Shown in pieces: positions 8,097 through 18,463 of a stretch of 33,483 bases of DNA. A program made the position numbers and the translations under genes. Source of the stretch: Chthoniobacteraceae bacterium (GTDB lineage Bacteria > Verrucomicrobiota > Verrucomicrobiia > Chthoniobacterales > Chthoniobacteraceae); contig CANIWM010000068.1 in assembly GCA_947471505.1 (NCBI GenBank), forward strand, positions 1 through 33,483, given 5' to 3'. Numbering within the stretch: the first letter of the stretch is position 1; every line of letters begins with the position of its first letter. The notes under the pieces are model-generated. The model worked only from the letters and a program-made list of their open reading frames with translations, was not told the origin of the DNA and ran no database searches.

Positions 8097-9542
8097 ATGA
8101 AAAAGCATTCCATTCTCACCGCGTCGATTGCAGGCGCATCACTTCTCAGCATCAGCGGCGCGCAGGCCGTGGATTTCGTCAAGGACGTGCAGCCGATTCT
8201 CGAGCTAAACTGCATCCGCTGCCACAACCCGAAGGCGACCGCTGTGGACAAAGGCGACACCGACTACATCCTCGATACAAAAGCCGCTGCGGTGCGTGGA
8301 AAATACATCATCCCCGGCAAAGGCGCGGACTCCAAGGTGTTCAAAACGACAATCCTCCCGGATGACGACGAGCATCTCATGCCGCCGCCAGACGAGATCA
8401 AAAAGAAGTCCAGCCGCAAGCTCACGAAGGACGAATCCGAGACGCTCAAAAAGTGGATCGACGACGGAGCAGCGTGGCCCGATGGAGTGACGCTCATCGC
8501 GCGCAAGCAAACCATCGGCGGCTCAAAGGAAGACCTCGCGGCGGTAGCAACGGCGGTCCACAAGCGCATCACCGCAAACAGCCCGGAGAAGACCGCGGCC
8601 GACATGAAGCCCTACACCGCAACCATCGCCGGAACGGATGTGACGTTCGACATGGTGCCGATCAAAGGCGGCAAATTTATGATGGGCTCGCCCGCGAACG
8701 AAAAGGGCCGCAACGCCGACGAGGGGCCGCAGAAAGAAGTCACCGTGGAGCCTTTCTGGATGGAGAAGACGGAACTGACTTGGAATGAGTTCCAGCTCTT
8801 TATGTATCCCGAGGAGGAAAAGAAAACGCGCGCCACGAAAAACCTCCCGACAGACCTGAACTCGCTCACCGACTCCATCTCCCACCCGACGCAGCCTTAC
8901 GTGGAGATGAGCTTCGGCATGGGCACCGACGGCTTCCCCGCCATCTCGATGACGCAGCACGCAGCGAACAAATACTGCCAATGGCTGAGCGCGAAGACGG
9001 GCCACTTTTACCGTCTGCCGACCGAGGCGGAATGGGAGTTCGCCGCCCGTGCCGGGACCACGACGGCTTATTACTGGGGCGACGATGCGTCGCAACTCGG
9101 GCAGTATGAATGGTACGGGAAGAACGCCGATTTCAAATACCAGAAGGTCGGTAAAAAGAAGCCGAACCCTTGGGGACTCTACGACATCCTCGGCAACGTC
9201 GCCGAGTGGACCATTGATCAATACGACGCAGGCTACTACGCGAAGATGCCCGCCGCGAATCCTTGGAACAAAGCCACAACGCCTTACCCACATTCCGTGC
9301 GTGGCGGCTCGTGGGACGACGACGAGCCCGCGAAACTCCGCGCCGCCGTTCGCCGCGCAAGTGGGCCCAACTGGAAGCGCCAAGACCCGCAGCTCCCGAA
9401 GAGCATCTGGTACCACACGGATGCACAATTTCTCGGGATGCGCGTCATCCGCCCGCTGAAAGTCGCGACGGCGGAAGAGATGCAGGCTTACTGGAACAAC
9501 GGCGTGGAGAAAGATGACCCACGGCTGAGCAAGGCGGAATAA
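8097..9542 (+). CDS. Secreted cytochrome c-SUMF1 (formylglycine-generating enzyme-like) fusion
   Basis: A 481-residue exported protein. A signal peptide (MKKHSILTASIAGASLLSIS...AQA) is followed by a planctomycete-type cytochrome domain with CIRCH at 39-43 and a MPPP segment that could hold the distal Met ligand. From about residue 180 comes a SUMF1/FGE-sulfatase domain: GGKFMMGSP near 191-199, LPTEAEWEFAAR from 307 and RGGSW at 402-406. In true formylglycine-generating enzymes the stretch after RGGSW carries the catalytic cysteine; here it reads DDD, so catalysis of the FGE type is unlikely and a binding or structural role is more plausible. The neighbour across the palindrome is a PSD1 protein, also a haem-type secreted protein. 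A terminator follows at 9566. The start is fixed by the signal peptide; the ribosome binding site is weak. Confidence 0.85.
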   Translation: MKKHSILTASIAGASLLSISGAQAVDFVKDVQPILELNCIRCHNPKATAVDKGDTDYILDTKAAAVRGKYIIPGKGADSKVFKTTILPDDDEHLMPPPDEIKKKSSRKLTKDESETLKKWIDDGAAWPDGVTLIARKQTIGGSKEDLAAVATAVHKRITANSPEKTAADMKPYTATIAGTDVTFDMVPIKGGKFMMGSPANEKGRNADEGPQKEVTVEPFWMEKTELTWNEFQLFMYPEEEKKTRATKNLPTDLNSLTDSISHPTQPYVEMSFGMGTDGFPAISMTQHAANKYCQWLSAKTGHFYRLPTEAEWEFAARAGTTTAYYWGDDASQLGQYEWYGKNADFKYQKVGKKKPNPWGLYDILGNVAEWTIDQYDAGYYAKMPAANPWNKATTPYPHSVRGGSWDDDEPAKLRAAVRRASGPNWKRQDPQLPKSIWYHTDAQFLGMRVIRPLKVATAEEMQAYWNNGVEKDDPRLSKAE

Positions 9543-9565
9543 CTCCGAGCAGGGATTTTCGCAGA

Positions 9566-9590
9566 GCCTCCGCAGCAATGCGGAGGCTTT
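9566..9590 (+). terminator. Intrinsic terminator after the SUMF1 fusion
   Basis: A perfect 9-bp stem, GCCTCCGCA / TGCGGAGGC, with a GCAA tetraloop is followed by TTTGTG. It starts 24 nt after the stop at 9542 and comes before the MoxR gene. The U-tract is short (three T, then GTG), so termination may be partial. Confidence 0.65.
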
Positions 9591-9644
9591 GTGCTGTCCG
9601 GAGGGGACGAATGGCTCGACACAGCGCCGCCTTCGCATCTACCC

Positions 9645-10703
9645 ATGCGGGATATGAGCGATGATTCGGAGACACCTCCGCCACCACCGGTAATGGAGAC
9701 TGCGACCTTCAAGGAGGATGACGTGCAGGCGATTGAGTATTTCAAGAAGGCGTATGAGACGCTGCGGTATCAGATCGGGAAAGTGATCGTCGGTCAGGAT
9801 GGCGTGATTGATGAACTGTTGATCGCGATTTTCACCCGCTCGCACGCGCTGCTCGTGGGCGTGCCGGGGCTGGCGAAGACGCTGCTCATTTCCACGCTGG
9901 CGCAGGCGCTGAATCTTCAGTTTAAGCGCATCCAGTTTACGCCGGACTTGATGCCGAGCGACATCACGGGGACGGAGGTGATTTATCAGGACCCGGAGAG
10001 CGGTGCGCGGGAGTTCAAGTTTTTGCCGGGGCCGATTTTTGCGAACGTGATCCTTGCGGATGAAATCAACCGCACTCCGCCGAAGACGCAGGCGGCGATG
10101 CTGGAGGCGATGCAGGAGCGGAAGATCACGGTGGGCGGGATGGACCATGTTTTGCCGAATCCGTTCTTCGTGCTCGCGACGCAAAACCCGGTGGAGCAAG
10201 AGGGCACGTATCCGCTGCCCGAGGCGCAGCTCGACCGCTTTATGTTCATGATTTACGTGGACTATCCGAGCGCGGACGAGGAGCTGGAAATCATGCGGCG
10301 CGGGACGGGCGGCAAGCAGGCGCAGCCGAGGCAGGTGCTGGGGCTGGAGCACATCATGTATCTGCAAGGCACGGTGCGGCGGATGCCCGTGGCCGAGCAC
10401 GTCTTGCGATACGCGCAGAGCATCGCCGCCGCGACGCGCGCGAAGAGCCCGCAGGCGCTGGACTTTTGCAAGAAGTGGCTGAGCTGGGGCGCTGGCCCGC
10501 GTGCTTCGCTGAACCTCATCATGGCGGCGAAAGCGCACGCGATTTTGCGCGGGCACATTTACGTGAGCTGCGATGATGTGGCGGCAGTCGCGCCGAGCAT
10601 CATGCGGCACCGCATCATCCCGAATTTTGCGGCGCAGTCGGAGGGCATCAATAGCGACGACATCACGCGGATGATTCTGGAGAAGATACCGAAGGCGGAG
10701 TGA
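9645..10703 (+). CDS. MoxR-family AAA+ ATPase
   Basis: A MoxR-type AAA+ ATPase (352 residues from this start). Walker A is GVPGLAKT at 72-79 and Walker B is VILADE at 135-140 followed by INRTPPKTQAAMLEAMQE, the family signature. A sensor segment ATQNPVEQEGTYPLPEAQLD follows, with a C-terminal lid domain. MoxR proteins act as chaperone-like ATPases that mature or insert metal-dependent and extracytoplasmic complexes, usually with DUF58 and VWA-domain partners; none of these is visible here. Instead the stop overlaps the start of a secreted DUF6807 protein. I chose ATG 9645. ATG 9654 is equally possible, and GTG 9591 has a GGAGG before it but lies directly on the terminator. Confidence 0.88.
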   Translation: MRDMSDDSETPPPPPVMETATFKEDDVQAIEYFKKAYETLRYQIGKVIVGQDGVIDELLIAIFTRSHALLVGVPGLAKTLLISTLAQALNLQFKRIQFTPDLMPSDITGTEVIYQDPESGAREFKFLPGPIFANVILADEINRTPPKTQAAMLEAMQERKITVGGMDHVLPNPFFVLATQNPVEQEGTYPLPEAQLDRFMFMIYVDYPSADEELEIMRRGTGGKQAQPRQVLGLEHIMYLQGTVRRMPVAEHVLRYAQSIAAATRAKSPQALDFCKKWLSWGAGPRASLNLIMAAKAHAILRGHIYVSCDDVAAVAPSIMRHRIIPNFAAQSEGINSDDITRMILEKIPKAE

Positions 10704-11626
10704 AGACATTTCTTTTTCTCGTCGCCGCCATCGCGCTGCACGCAGCCGAGCCAAAACCCGTGCCGGCGATGCAGGCGATTCCCCTGCCCCACGATGAAGT
10801 GTCGCTGCAACACAATGGTGCCGAGCTTTGCAGGCTGCACTTCTCGAAGGATCAACGGCGGCCTTTTATCTTCCCAGTGAATGGTCCCTCGGGCCGCTCG
10901 CTCACTCGCATGGGGCATCCGCGCGACCCGGTGACGCACAGCCATCACAACAGCGTGTGGTTTTCTCACGAGTCGGTCGCCGGGGTAAACTTCTGGGGTG
11001 ACCAAGGCGGGACGATCCAGCATGTGCGGGTGCTTCGGCTGGAGGACTCGGATGCGGAGGCTTTCGTGGAGACGGAAAATGCGTGGCTGGATAAAGCAGG
11101 CGTCGCGGTGATGCACGACCGCCGCCGAATCACTGCGCGCACTCTCCCGAACGACGAGTGGCTCCTTTTACTCGACCTCGAACTCGACGCACGCACTGCC
11201 GATGTGCCACTCGGACAAACGGCGTTCGGTTTCCTCGGCGTGCGCATGGCCAAGACGATCGGCGTGACGGATGGCGGCGGGAGGATTCGCAACAGCGAAG
11301 GTGGCGAGGACGAGGAGGGGTGCTTTCGCAAGCCTGCGCGGTGGATGGATTACAGCGGCCCGATCACGACCGAAGCTCTTGAGGGAATCACCCTGCTCGA
11401 CCACCCGCAAAACCCGGCGCACCCAGTCACGTTCCATTGCCGGAACGACGGCTGGATGGGAGCCGCGCCGACTTTTTCCGCACCGCTGGTGGTGAAAAAG
11501 GGTGAGCCACTCCGGCTGCGATACGCGCTCTTTATTCACCTCGGCTGGGTGCCAAGAGAGAAAGTAGAAGAGCACTGGAAAGAGTTCGCCGCTTCGCCGT
11601 GGAAAGACTTCCCTGCGAAAAAATAG
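10700..11626 (+). CDS. Secreted DUF6807 (PmoA-like) family protein
   Basis: A 308-residue exported protein of the DUF6807 family, often labelled 'PmoA' in databases although unrelated in function to particulate methane monooxygenase. The signal peptide is MKTFLFLVAAIALHA, cut near residue 15. The family's His-rich segment THSHHNSVWF lies at 79-88, and GPITTEALEGITLLDHPQN and ALFIHLG come later, all typical. The family is common in planctomycetes and verrucomicrobia near sugar-metabolism genes; its activity is not established. The start is GTG 10700, overlapping the MoxR stop as GTGA, so translation of the two is probably coupled. That physical link to an AAA+ ATPase is the only functional clue here. 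Its 3' end lies 17 nt from a convergent lactonase-like gene. Confidence 0.82.
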   Translation: MKTFLFLVAAIALHAAEPKPVPAMQAIPLPHDEVSLQHNGAELCRLHFSKDQRRPFIFPVNGPSGRSLTRMGHPRDPVTHSHHNSVWFSHESVAGVNFWGDQGGTIQHVRVLRLEDSDAEAFVETENAWLDKAGVAVMHDRRRITARTLPNDEWLLLLDLELDARTADVPLGQTAFGFLGVRMAKTIGVTDGGGRIRNSEGGEDEEGCFRKPARWMDYSGPITTEALEGITLLDHPQNPAHPVTFHCRNDGWMGAAPTFSAPLVVKKGEPLRLRYALFIHLGWVPREKVEEHWKEFAASPWKDFPAKK

Positions 11627-11643
11627 CCCCGACGATGCGGCCG

Positions 11644-12894
11644 TTACCCGCCTTTCGCGAGGTCGAGGAAGACGATGATGGATGGGTTTCCGACGGGCGT
11701 GTAGTGGCCGGTGAAGGTCAGGCTGCCGCTCTTTTTATCCACACGAAACGTGGTCACGTTGTCGGCCCGCTGGTTGCATGAATAGAGGAAGTCGCCGCTC
11801 GGGTCGAAGTTGAAGCTGCGCGGGTAATCCCCACGGGTCCACTCTTCGGCGACGAAGGTCAGAGCGCCATTTTCCCCCACGGAAAAGCACGCGATGCCGT
11901 CGTGGAGCCGGTTGCCCGCATAGACGAACCTGCCGTCGGCGGATACCATCAACTCGGAGGAGAAACTGCTCCCGGCGAATCCCGGCGGAAGGCTGGAGAC
12001 GGTCTGCCGCGAGGCCAGCCGTCCATTTTCTGCATCGTAGTCGAACAGCACGATGTTCGAGCCCTCCTCCTGCAAGGAGTAGAACCAACGCCCGTTGGGG
12101 TGAAAGGAGAAGTGCCTCGGTCCGTCGCCCGCTGGGAGCGAGATGGCGGCGGGCTGGTTCGGCGAGAGAGTCCCGGCGCGGTCGTCGAACCTCCAGGAGA
12201 GGATTTGATCGAACGCCAAGTCGGTAGAAAAGACAAAGCGCGCCGTGGGGTCCGCCAGAATCATGTGCGCGTGCGGGATGTCGTGCCCGCTGATGGCGAA
12301 GCTGCCTGCCGGGGCGTTCGTGGCCTTTTTTGGCCCGACGGTGCCGGTGTCCTTTTTGATGTCGCTCGCTGCGCCCAGGCTGCCGTCGGGCAAAATGGGG
12401 AGCACCGCCACGGAGCCGCCAAAGTAATTTGCCACGAGCACAAATCGCCCCGACGGATGCACGCTCACATAGGTCGGCCCAGCGCCGCCGGAGCTGACGG
12501 TGTTCAGGAGCGTCAACTGCCCATCGGCACGATTGATGGCAAATGCGCTGACGGACCCGGATTCGCCGCCGTCCACTTTATCCGTCTCGTTCGCTGAATA
12601 CATGCGGGTTCCGGCGGCGTTGAGCGCGAGGCAACTCGGGCTCGTGGGCTGCTCGAATACTCCGAGCGGCGACAGCGCGCCGGTAGTGCGGTTCACCTGA
12701 AACAAGTGAATGCCGCGCCCATTTCCGGGAGGCAAATCCACTTGCGTAGGCCGGACATTGCGAAGCGGCGAACTAAACGTGCCCACAAAAGCGATGAGCG
12801 GCCCCTTGGGCGCTTCGGCCCGCGTATTCAGCACGCCTGCGAGAAGAGTGGTGGTTTTCAGAAATGAGCGCCGCGAGATCGTGGAAGAAATCAT
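11644..12894 (-). CDS. Tat-exported lactonase-family beta-propeller (6-phosphogluconolactonase-like)
   Basis: A 416-residue seven-bladed beta-propeller of the lactonase family (Pgl/YbhE-like). From ATG 12894 a twin-arginine signal SRRSFLKTTTLLAG sits at 7-20, so the protein is exported folded. Propeller repeats follow, with family-typical phrases such as GPRHFSFHPNGRWFYSL, YSANE, GNRLHDGIA and GDYPRSFNFDPSGDFL. Cytoplasmic relatives hydrolyse 6-phosphogluconolactone; an exported version more likely acts on other lactones, or binds, and no substrate can be assigned. An in-frame ATG at 12912 would add six residues, and a longer open frame upstream lacks export features. The gene is divergent from smc across about 150 nt. 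Confidence 0.85.
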   Translation of the reverse strand: MISSTISRRSFLKTTTLLAGVLNTRAEAPKGPLIAFVGTFSSPLRNVRPTQVDLPPGNGRGIHLFQVNRTTGALSPLGVFEQPTSPSCLALNAAGTRMYSANETDKVDGGESGSVSAFAINRADGQLTLLNTVSSGGAGPTYVSVHPSGRFVLVANYFGGSVAVLPILPDGSLGAASDIKKDTGTVGPKKATNAPAGSFAISGHDIPHAHMILADPTARFVFSTDLAFDQILSWRFDDRAGTLSPNQPAAISLPAGDGPRHFSFHPNGRWFYSLQEEGSNIVLFDYDAENGRLASRQTVSSLPPGFAGSSFSSELMVSADGRFVYAGNRLHDGIACFSVGENGALTFVAEEWTRGDYPRSFNFDPSGDFLYSCNQRADNVTTFRVDKKSGSLTFTGHYTPVGNPSIIVFLDLAKGG

Positions 12895-13042
12895 GGCCGG
12901 AGCGTGCGGCATGGGCTTCTCGAACGAAAGGAGAAATAACAAAGGCACTCCATAGAGGGGGTTCGCCCAGCGGAAACCACCACTAATTGTGCTTGCGCCC
13001 AATTTGCCGACATTTCAGAATCCGGACAACTGAACCTCGCCC

Positions 13043-16000
13043 ATGTATCTCAAATCGCTAGAAATCTTCGGCTTTAAGTCGTTTGCACCAAAGACCATCC
13101 TCAATTTCGACCGGGGCGTGACTTGCGTCGTCGGGCCGAATGGCTGCGGCAAATCCAACGTACTCGACAGCATCCGCTGGGTGCTCGGCGAGCAGTCGGC
13201 GAAGGCGCTGCGCGGCGGGGAAATGACCGACGTTATTTTCTCCGGCACGGACTCCCGCAAGGCGCTGGGAATGGCGGAAGTATCGATGACTTTCACCGAG
13301 TGCGAGGAGCAGCTCGGGCTCGATTGGCACGAGGTGAAAATCACCCGCCGCGTGTTCCGCGAGGGCGGCTCGGAGTATTTGCTGAACGGGACGCCGTGCC
13401 GACTGAAGGACATCCATCAACTCTTCATGGATACGGGTATCGGGCGCTCGGCTTACTCCATCATGGAGCAGGGGAAAATTGACCAGATTCTCTCCAGCCG
13501 CCCCGAGGACCGGCGGGCGATTTTTGAAGAGGCGGCGGGCATCACCAAATACAAGTTCCAGCGCAAGGAAGCGCTGCGGAAGCTGGAGGCGACGGAGGCG
13601 AATTTGCTCCGGCTCGCCGACATCATCAAAGAGGTGAAGCGGCAGATCGGCAGCGTGCAGCGGCAGGCCAACAAAGCGCGGCGCTACCAAGGAATGCTCG
13701 ACGATCTGAAGACGCTGGAGCTTCACCACGCACAGCGCCAATGGGCGGAGCTGGACGGCTCACGGTCCACATCGCGCGAGGAACTCGATTCGCTCGCGGC
13801 GCAAGCGTACGAGATGGAAATCGCGGTCTCCGCCGCCGAGGAAGAAGCCATGGCCCAGCGCGCTGCGCTGGAGGATATGGAGCAGCGGCTCAACGGTGCG
13901 CGGCAGACCGTGCAGGACATCCGGCAGCGCATCGGCAATCACGAAAACCGCCTCGCTTTTAACGCCGAGCGCGTGCTGGAATTTGAACAGCTCCAGCAGC
14001 GGTATCGCGGCGAAGTCGCGGCGGCGGAAGAGCGCTTCCAAATGGCCGAAACGCAATTGCGCGATACGGAAAGCGAGCTGACGCAAATCACCGACATGCT
14101 GGCTGCTGAGCTTCGCCGGATGGAGGAAGTGCAAGCTCGTGCCGCAGGCTTCACAGCGCAGCGCAGCGAGGCCGATGCGCTCATCTCGTCAATCGCGAAT
14201 GAGGCGGGTCGCGTGGAGAGCAAGCTCAGCAGCCTCCGCGCAACGAGCAGCACGATCGGGCAGCAACGCGACGGTGCGGAAGCCCGCCTCGCCATCCTCG
14301 CGCAAGACGCCGCCAGCGCCGAAGAATCCCTCACACGACTGCGCGAACAATTCTCAACCACTGGCGCAGACATCGAGATCGTCGGACGCGAACTCGAAGA
14401 CCGCACTGCCGCGATGGGCGCCGCCGAATCGAGGCTCCGCGAGGCTCGCGAGGCGATGGCCGTGCTGGAAAAAGAACTCCGCGACACCCAGCGCGTGTTC
14501 AGCGAAAAGGACGGACGCCTCGGCGTTCTCCTCCAGCTCAACACGGCGGGCGAAGGTCTGAGCGAAGGCACTCAAGCCGTCATCGCGGGACTCGATAACC
14601 CGGAGTTTTTCGGCCCAGCGATCCACGGCGCGCTCGCACAGTCCATCCAAGTCGCGCCGGAGTTTGTCGTCGCCGTCGAGGCACTTCTCGGCGCGAATTT
14701 GCAGGCCATCATCATGAAGGACACGACGATGGCCGAGCACGTCATGAAGACGCTCACCTCGCAAAAGATGGGCAAGGCGTCGCTGCTCTTAAAGGACATG
14801 GACCGCATGTTCACGCACGAGACAAACGAGCTGATGCTTCTCCCGCACGGCGCGATTGATTGGGTCATCAACAAGATCAACCCCGAGCCCGAAGTCACCC
14901 GCGCAATCGAGCGCCTCGTGAACCACAGCGTCCTCGTCCCCGACCTGGAAACCGCGATGAAGGTGTTCCCCCAAATGCGCGGCTCCGCCATCGTCACGCT
15001 CGCTGGCGAAGTCATCTCCGGCGACGGCGTGCTGCGCGGCGGCGCGAGTAAAAAGGACGAGGAAAACTCCATACTGCATCGCAAGAATCAGATCATCGAA
15101 TTGCAGGCGGAAGTCGCCATTTTCAGCGAGCAACTCGCCGTGCTCAACCAGCACCACGAAGACTGCGTCACGGCCATAGATACCGCCAGCGCCATCATCG
15201 AAGAAGCGCGCAATGAAAAGCAAAACGCAACGATGCAGCTCTCCACGCTGCGCGGGCAGCAATCATTGCTGGAGAGCCAGGTCCGCGACGCAGAGAAACG
15301 GCAGCAGACGCTCGATTGGGAGAAGCAAAACGCCGAAGCCCGCCGTGCCGAAGCCGCCACGCGGATGGACCAAATGGAACTCGAAGTCCTCGCCGCTATG
15401 GAGCAATTCGATGCCCTCATCGCACGTCGCAGCGAAGCGCAAAACGAACTCGAAATGCTCCGTGCCCAGGAGTCCGAAGTGAGCGCCGAACTCAACGAAC
15501 TGAAAATCAAAGTCGCCACCGAGCGGCAGCGACATTCATCCCTCCATCACCAGCGCCAGCCGATGGAGGCCCGCATCGAAGAACTACGCGGGCTCATGGA
15601 AGAACGCCGCCGAGACATCTCCACCTACGACGATCGCGCAGCATCTCTCCACATCGAGAACGCCGAAATCGAAGGCAACATGGAGCGCCTCCGCGCCAGC
15701 ATCGGCGACGCCGAAGAAACTGTCTCCCGACTCCAAGAAGAGCGCCGCGCATTTGTCGCCGGAGCGGAGGAAGTCGCCGAGCGCCTGCGCATGTTGCGCC
15801 GCGAACAAAGCGTCTATGTCGAGAAGCGTGGCGGGCTCGAAGTGCGTGTCACCCAACTCGAACTCAAAGCCGACTCCATCGCAGACCACATCCAAAAACG
15901 CTACAACGTCGCGCTCAGCGAATTCACCCCCGACAGCTACGCCCTCGCCGCATGTCTCCGGGACATCGGCAAGCGTGGCCGCAAAGTGGAAGCAGCCACC

Positions 16001-16858
16001 GACGACGACGAAGCACCCGCCCCAGAAGTGCTCGAGGAAGCCGAAGAAGCGCCCGTTTTTACCAACGAAGGAATGGACTGGGGCCGCGTGGAAACCCTCG
16101 TCCGCGAACTCGACACGCGCCTCGCTTCAATGGGGCCGGTGAACATGGACGCCATCGCCGAATACGAGGAACTCGAACAGCGCAACACCTTCCTCGAAAC
16201 GCAAATCAACGACACCGAAGCCGCGAAAAACGAACTCCTCGATGTCATCAACAAAATCAACGCCACGACGCGCACTTTGTTCGCCGAGACGTTCGAGAAA
16301 ATCCGCACGAACTTCCAAGAGATGTTCAAAGAACTGTTCGGCGGCGGCACTGCGAATTTGATCATGACCGATGAAGCCGACCCGCTCGAATGCGGCATCG
16401 AAATCATCGCCAAACCGCCCGGCAAACAACTCAGCAGCATCACCCTCCTTTCCGGCGGCGAGAAAACGATGACGGCAGTCTCCCTCCTCTTCTCCATCTA
16501 CATGGTGAAGCCGTCGCCCTTCTGCGTACTCGATGAAATGGACGCCCCGCTCGACGAATCGAACATCAACCGCTTCATCAAAATCCTCGACCGGTTCGTG
16601 GGCCAGAGCCAGTTCGTCGTCATCAGCCACAACAAGAAAACCATCGCCCGCGCCGACGCGCTCTACGGCGTCACGATGGAAGAACACGGCGTCTCCAAAC
16701 TTGTCGGAGTCAAATTCCGCAACCGCGAAGAGAGCAACCAAACCACCGACGTGCTCGGCAACAGCAACCCAACGCCCATCCCGAGCGTCGCCGAGAGCTT
16801 TGGCAAATCGCCAAACCTCCATAGCGACAACGTCTCCAGCGCAAACGGCGCAGCGTAA
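13043..16858 (+). CDS. smc: Chromosome segregation protein SMC
   Basis: A 1271-residue structural maintenance of chromosomes ATPase, of normal full length. The N-terminal head begins [15 protein letters not shown] with Walker A GPNGCGKS at 31-38. Two long coiled-coil arms flank a hinge at about 495-680, with [10 protein letters not shown] and [19 protein letters not shown] inside. The C-terminal head has the ABC signature LSGGE at 1136-1140 and Walker B CVLDE at 1161-1165 followed by [12 protein letters not shown] dimers work with ScpA and ScpB to compact and segregate the nucleoid; neither partner gene is visible here. An acidic, Pro/Glu-rich insert ([19 protein letters not shown]) interrupts the distal coil near residue 990. 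About 53 nt separate it from argG on the same strand, so co-transcription is possible. Confidence 0.97.
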   Translation: MYLKSLEIFGFKSFAPKTILNFDRGVTCVVGPNGCGKSNVLDSIRWVLGEQSAKALRGGEMTDVIFSGTDSRKALGMAEVSMTFTECEEQLGLDWHEVKITRRVFREGGSEYLLNGTPCRLKDIHQLFMDTGIGRSAYSIMEQGKIDQILSSRPEDRRAIFEEAAGITKYKFQRKEALRKLEATEANLLRLADIIKEVKRQIGSVQRQANKARRYQGMLDDLKTLELHHAQRQWAELDGSRSTSREELDSLAAQAYEMEIAVSAAEEEAMAQRAALEDMEQRLNGARQTVQDIRQRIGNHENRLAFNAERVLEFEQLQQRYRGEVAAAEERFQMAETQLRDTESELTQITDMLAAELRRMEEVQARAAGFTAQRSEADALISSIANEAGRVESKLSSLRATSSTIGQQRDGAEARLAILAQDAASAEESLTRLREQFSTTGADIEIVGRELEDRTAAMGAAESRLREAREAMAVLEKELRDTQRVFSEKDGRLGVLLQLNTAGEGLSEGTQAVIAGLDNPEFFGPAIHGALAQSIQVAPEFVVAVEALLGANLQAIIMKDTTMAEHVMKTLTSQKMGKASLLLKDMDRMFTHETNELMLLPHGAIDWVINKINPEPEVTRAIERLVNHSVLVPDLETAMKVFPQMRGSAIVTLAGEVISGDGVLRGGASKKDEENSILHRKNQIIELQAEVAIFSEQLAVLNQHHEDCVTAIDTASAIIEEARNEKQNATMQLSTLRGQQSLLESQVRDAEKRQQTLDWEKQNAEARRAEAATRMDQMELEVLAAMEQFDALIARRSEAQNELEMLRAQESEVSAELNELKIKVATERQRHSSLHHQRQPMEARIEELRGLMEERRRDISTYDDRAASLHIENAEIEGNMERLRASIGDAEETVSRLQEERRAFVAGAEEVAERLRMLRREQSVYVEKRGGLEVRVTQLELKADSIADHIQKRYNVALSEFTPDSYALAACLRDIGKRGRKVEAATDDDEAPAPEVLEEAEEAPVFTNEGMDWGRVETLVRELDTRLASMGPVNMDAIAEYEELEQRNTFLETQINDTEAAKNELLDVINKINATTRTLFAETFEKIRTNFQEMFKELFGGGTANLIMTDEADPLECGIEIIAKPPGKQLSSITLLSGGEKTMTAVSLLFSIYMVKPSPFCVLDEMDAPLDESNINRFIKILDRFVGQSQFVVISHNKKTIARADALYGVTMEEHGVSKLVGVKFRNREESNQTTDVLGNSNPTPIPSVAESFGKSPNLHSDNVSSANGAA

Positions 16859-16911
16859 AGCGAACCCACGCTTGCACTCTGCGCGCGAGTCTGTTTCATC
16901 CGCGCCGCATT

Positions 16912-18204
16912 ATGAAAATCGTCCTCGCATACTCCGGTGGTCTCGACACAAGCGTCCTGCTCACTTGGCTCAAAGAAACATACTCCGCTGAAATCATCGC
17001 CTACTGCGCCGACGTCGGCCAGGAGGAAGAGCTCGACGGGCTCGACGCCAAGGCCTTCAAGACCGGCGCGAGCAAGTGTTTCATCGAAGACTTACGCGAG
17101 GAATTCGCGCGGGATTTCATTTTCCCGATGATGCAAGCGGGCGCGATTTACGAGGGACAGTATTTCCTCGGCACGAGCATCGCGCGCCCGTGCATCGCGA
17201 AGAAAATGGTGGAGATCGCACAGGCCGAAGGAGCACACGCGGTGGCCCACGGTGCGACGGGAAAAGGGAACGACCAAGTGCGCTTCGAGCTCGCAGCAGC
17301 GGCCCTCGCGCCGTCGCTGGAAGTCATCGCTCCGTGGCGACAGGATCGATTCCGCGAAGAGTTCCCCGGTCGCGCGGAGATGATCGCCTACGCGGAGAAG
17401 CACAACATCCCCGTCCACGCCTCGGTAAAAAAGCCTTACTCGATGGACCGCAATCTTCTGCACATCTCGTTCGAGGCCGGCATCCTTGAAGACCCGTGGT
17501 TCGACGCCTCCGCCGAAAAAGCACGCGACATGTATATCCTCTCTGTCTCGCCGGAAGAAGCGCCGGACAAGGCCGAGCACGTCGAGCTGACGTTCGAGAA
17601 GGGCAACTGCACCGCCATCGGCTACCACGAAATCGCCGCGCTGCTGGCGACGCTCGGGCACAAAGGCGACGTGAAATTTAACGCCCACAACCACGCCGAG
17701 CTGTCGCCTTTCTGGGTGATGAAAGTGCTCAACGCCCTCGGCGGTCGCCACGGCTGCGGACGCGTGGACATGGTGGAAAATCGCTTCGTCGGCATGAAGT
17801 CGCGCGGCGTGTATGAGACGCCCGGCGGCAGCATCCTGCACTTCGCCCACCGGCAGATGGAGTCGCTCACGATGGACCGCGAAGTGATGCACCTGCGCGA
17901 CACGCTCGTGCCGAAATACGCGGAGCTGGTCTATTACGGCTTCTGGTTTGCCCCCGAGCGCGAAGCGCTCCAGGCGTTCATCACCGAGTCGCAGAAGAGC
18001 GTCACCGGCGTCGTCCGTGTGAAGCTCTACAAAGGCAACATCATCGCCGCAGGCCGCAAGTCCCCGCTCTCGCTCTACAACCCCGAGATCGCCACGATGG
18101 AGGCCGACCCGACCAAGGCTTACAACCAAAACGACGCCACCGGCTTCATCGCCCTCAACGCCCTAAGGCTCAAAGTCGCCTCGCGGGTGCATGGGGTGAA
18201 GTAG
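16912..18204 (+). CDS. argG: Argininosuccinate synthase
   Basis: A 430-residue argininosuccinate synthase, which joins citrulline and aspartate with ATP to give argininosuccinate in arginine biosynthesis; cytoplasmic. The PP-loop AYSGGLDTS opens the protein at 7-14. Further family motifs are [28 protein letters not shown], a substrate-binding [11 protein letters not shown], and [23 protein letters not shown]. The length is a little above the usual 400-410 but intact. No other arginine gene is adjacent; the nearest neighbour on the same strand is smc, 53 nt upstream. Confidence 0.97.
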   Translation: MKIVLAYSGGLDTSVLLTWLKETYSAEIIAYCADVGQEEELDGLDAKAFKTGASKCFIEDLREEFARDFIFPMMQAGAIYEGQYFLGTSIARPCIAKKMVEIAQAEGAHAVAHGATGKGNDQVRFELAAAALAPSLEVIAPWRQDRFREEFPGRAEMIAYAEKHNIPVHASVKKPYSMDRNLLHISFEAGILEDPWFDASAEKARDMYILSVSPEEAPDKAEHVELTFEKGNCTAIGYHEIAALLATLGHKGDVKFNAHNHAELSPFWVMKVLNALGGRHGCGRVDMVENRFVGMKSRGVYETPGGSILHFAHRQMESLTMDREVMHLRDTLVPKYAELVYYGFWFAPEREALQAFITESQKSVTGVVRVKLYKGNIIAAGRKSPLSLYNPEIATMEADPTKAYNQNDATGFIALNALRLKVASRVHGVK

Positions 18205-18463
18205 CTTCCTGCTCTGGAGAGAATTCATCGTCGTGGGCGCGGTTGCAGAACTTCGCAATCGGAGTTGCTTCGCTCTCCCCTTCTGAGCTGCAGGGTGCAG
18301 GCTACCGTCGCGCGCTGCACTACGGTTCACGGTGCTCGGCTCTGCATTCGCACTTCGTGAAAGGCAAACGCCAGAACCCAATGACGGACGAGCTCATCTC
18401 CAAGATCATCGCCACTGACCAATTCCGGTGTGCGTTGCTGCCCGCACGGCTCGGCTGCGGGCG
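18205..18463. other. Convergent intergenic region with weak hairpins
   Basis: No gene seen. A GCCCGCA/TGCGGGC stem with a 9-nt loop (18440-18462) lies just beyond the minus-strand stop at 18464 and could end that transcript, but no U-tract follows in that direction. A second small stem has GTGCAG at 18295-18300 and CTGCAC at 18315-18320. The stretch looks like decayed or repeat-derived DNA. Confidence 0.35.

Noticed and set aside
8097-9542. An active sulfatase-modifying (formylglycine-generating) enzyme
   Set aside because: The catalytic cysteine position is replaced by acidic residues, and no sulfatase gene is present in the window.
9591-9644. GTG 9591 as the MoxR start
   Set aside because: It has a GGAGG in front, but it lies at the foot of a strong terminator hairpin and the added residues are not family-like. 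Downstream ATGs at 9645 and 9654 fit better.
10700-11626. A methane monooxygenase subunit (PmoA)
   Set aside because: The DUF6807 family carries the PmoA label in databases, but this protein has a signal peptide, lacks membrane-spanning helices and has no pmoB or pmoC neighbours.
18440-18462. An intrinsic terminator for the YHYH fusion gene
   Set aside because: The stem is good, but no U-tract follows it in the minus-strand direction, so it is kept only as a hairpin in the intergenic entry.
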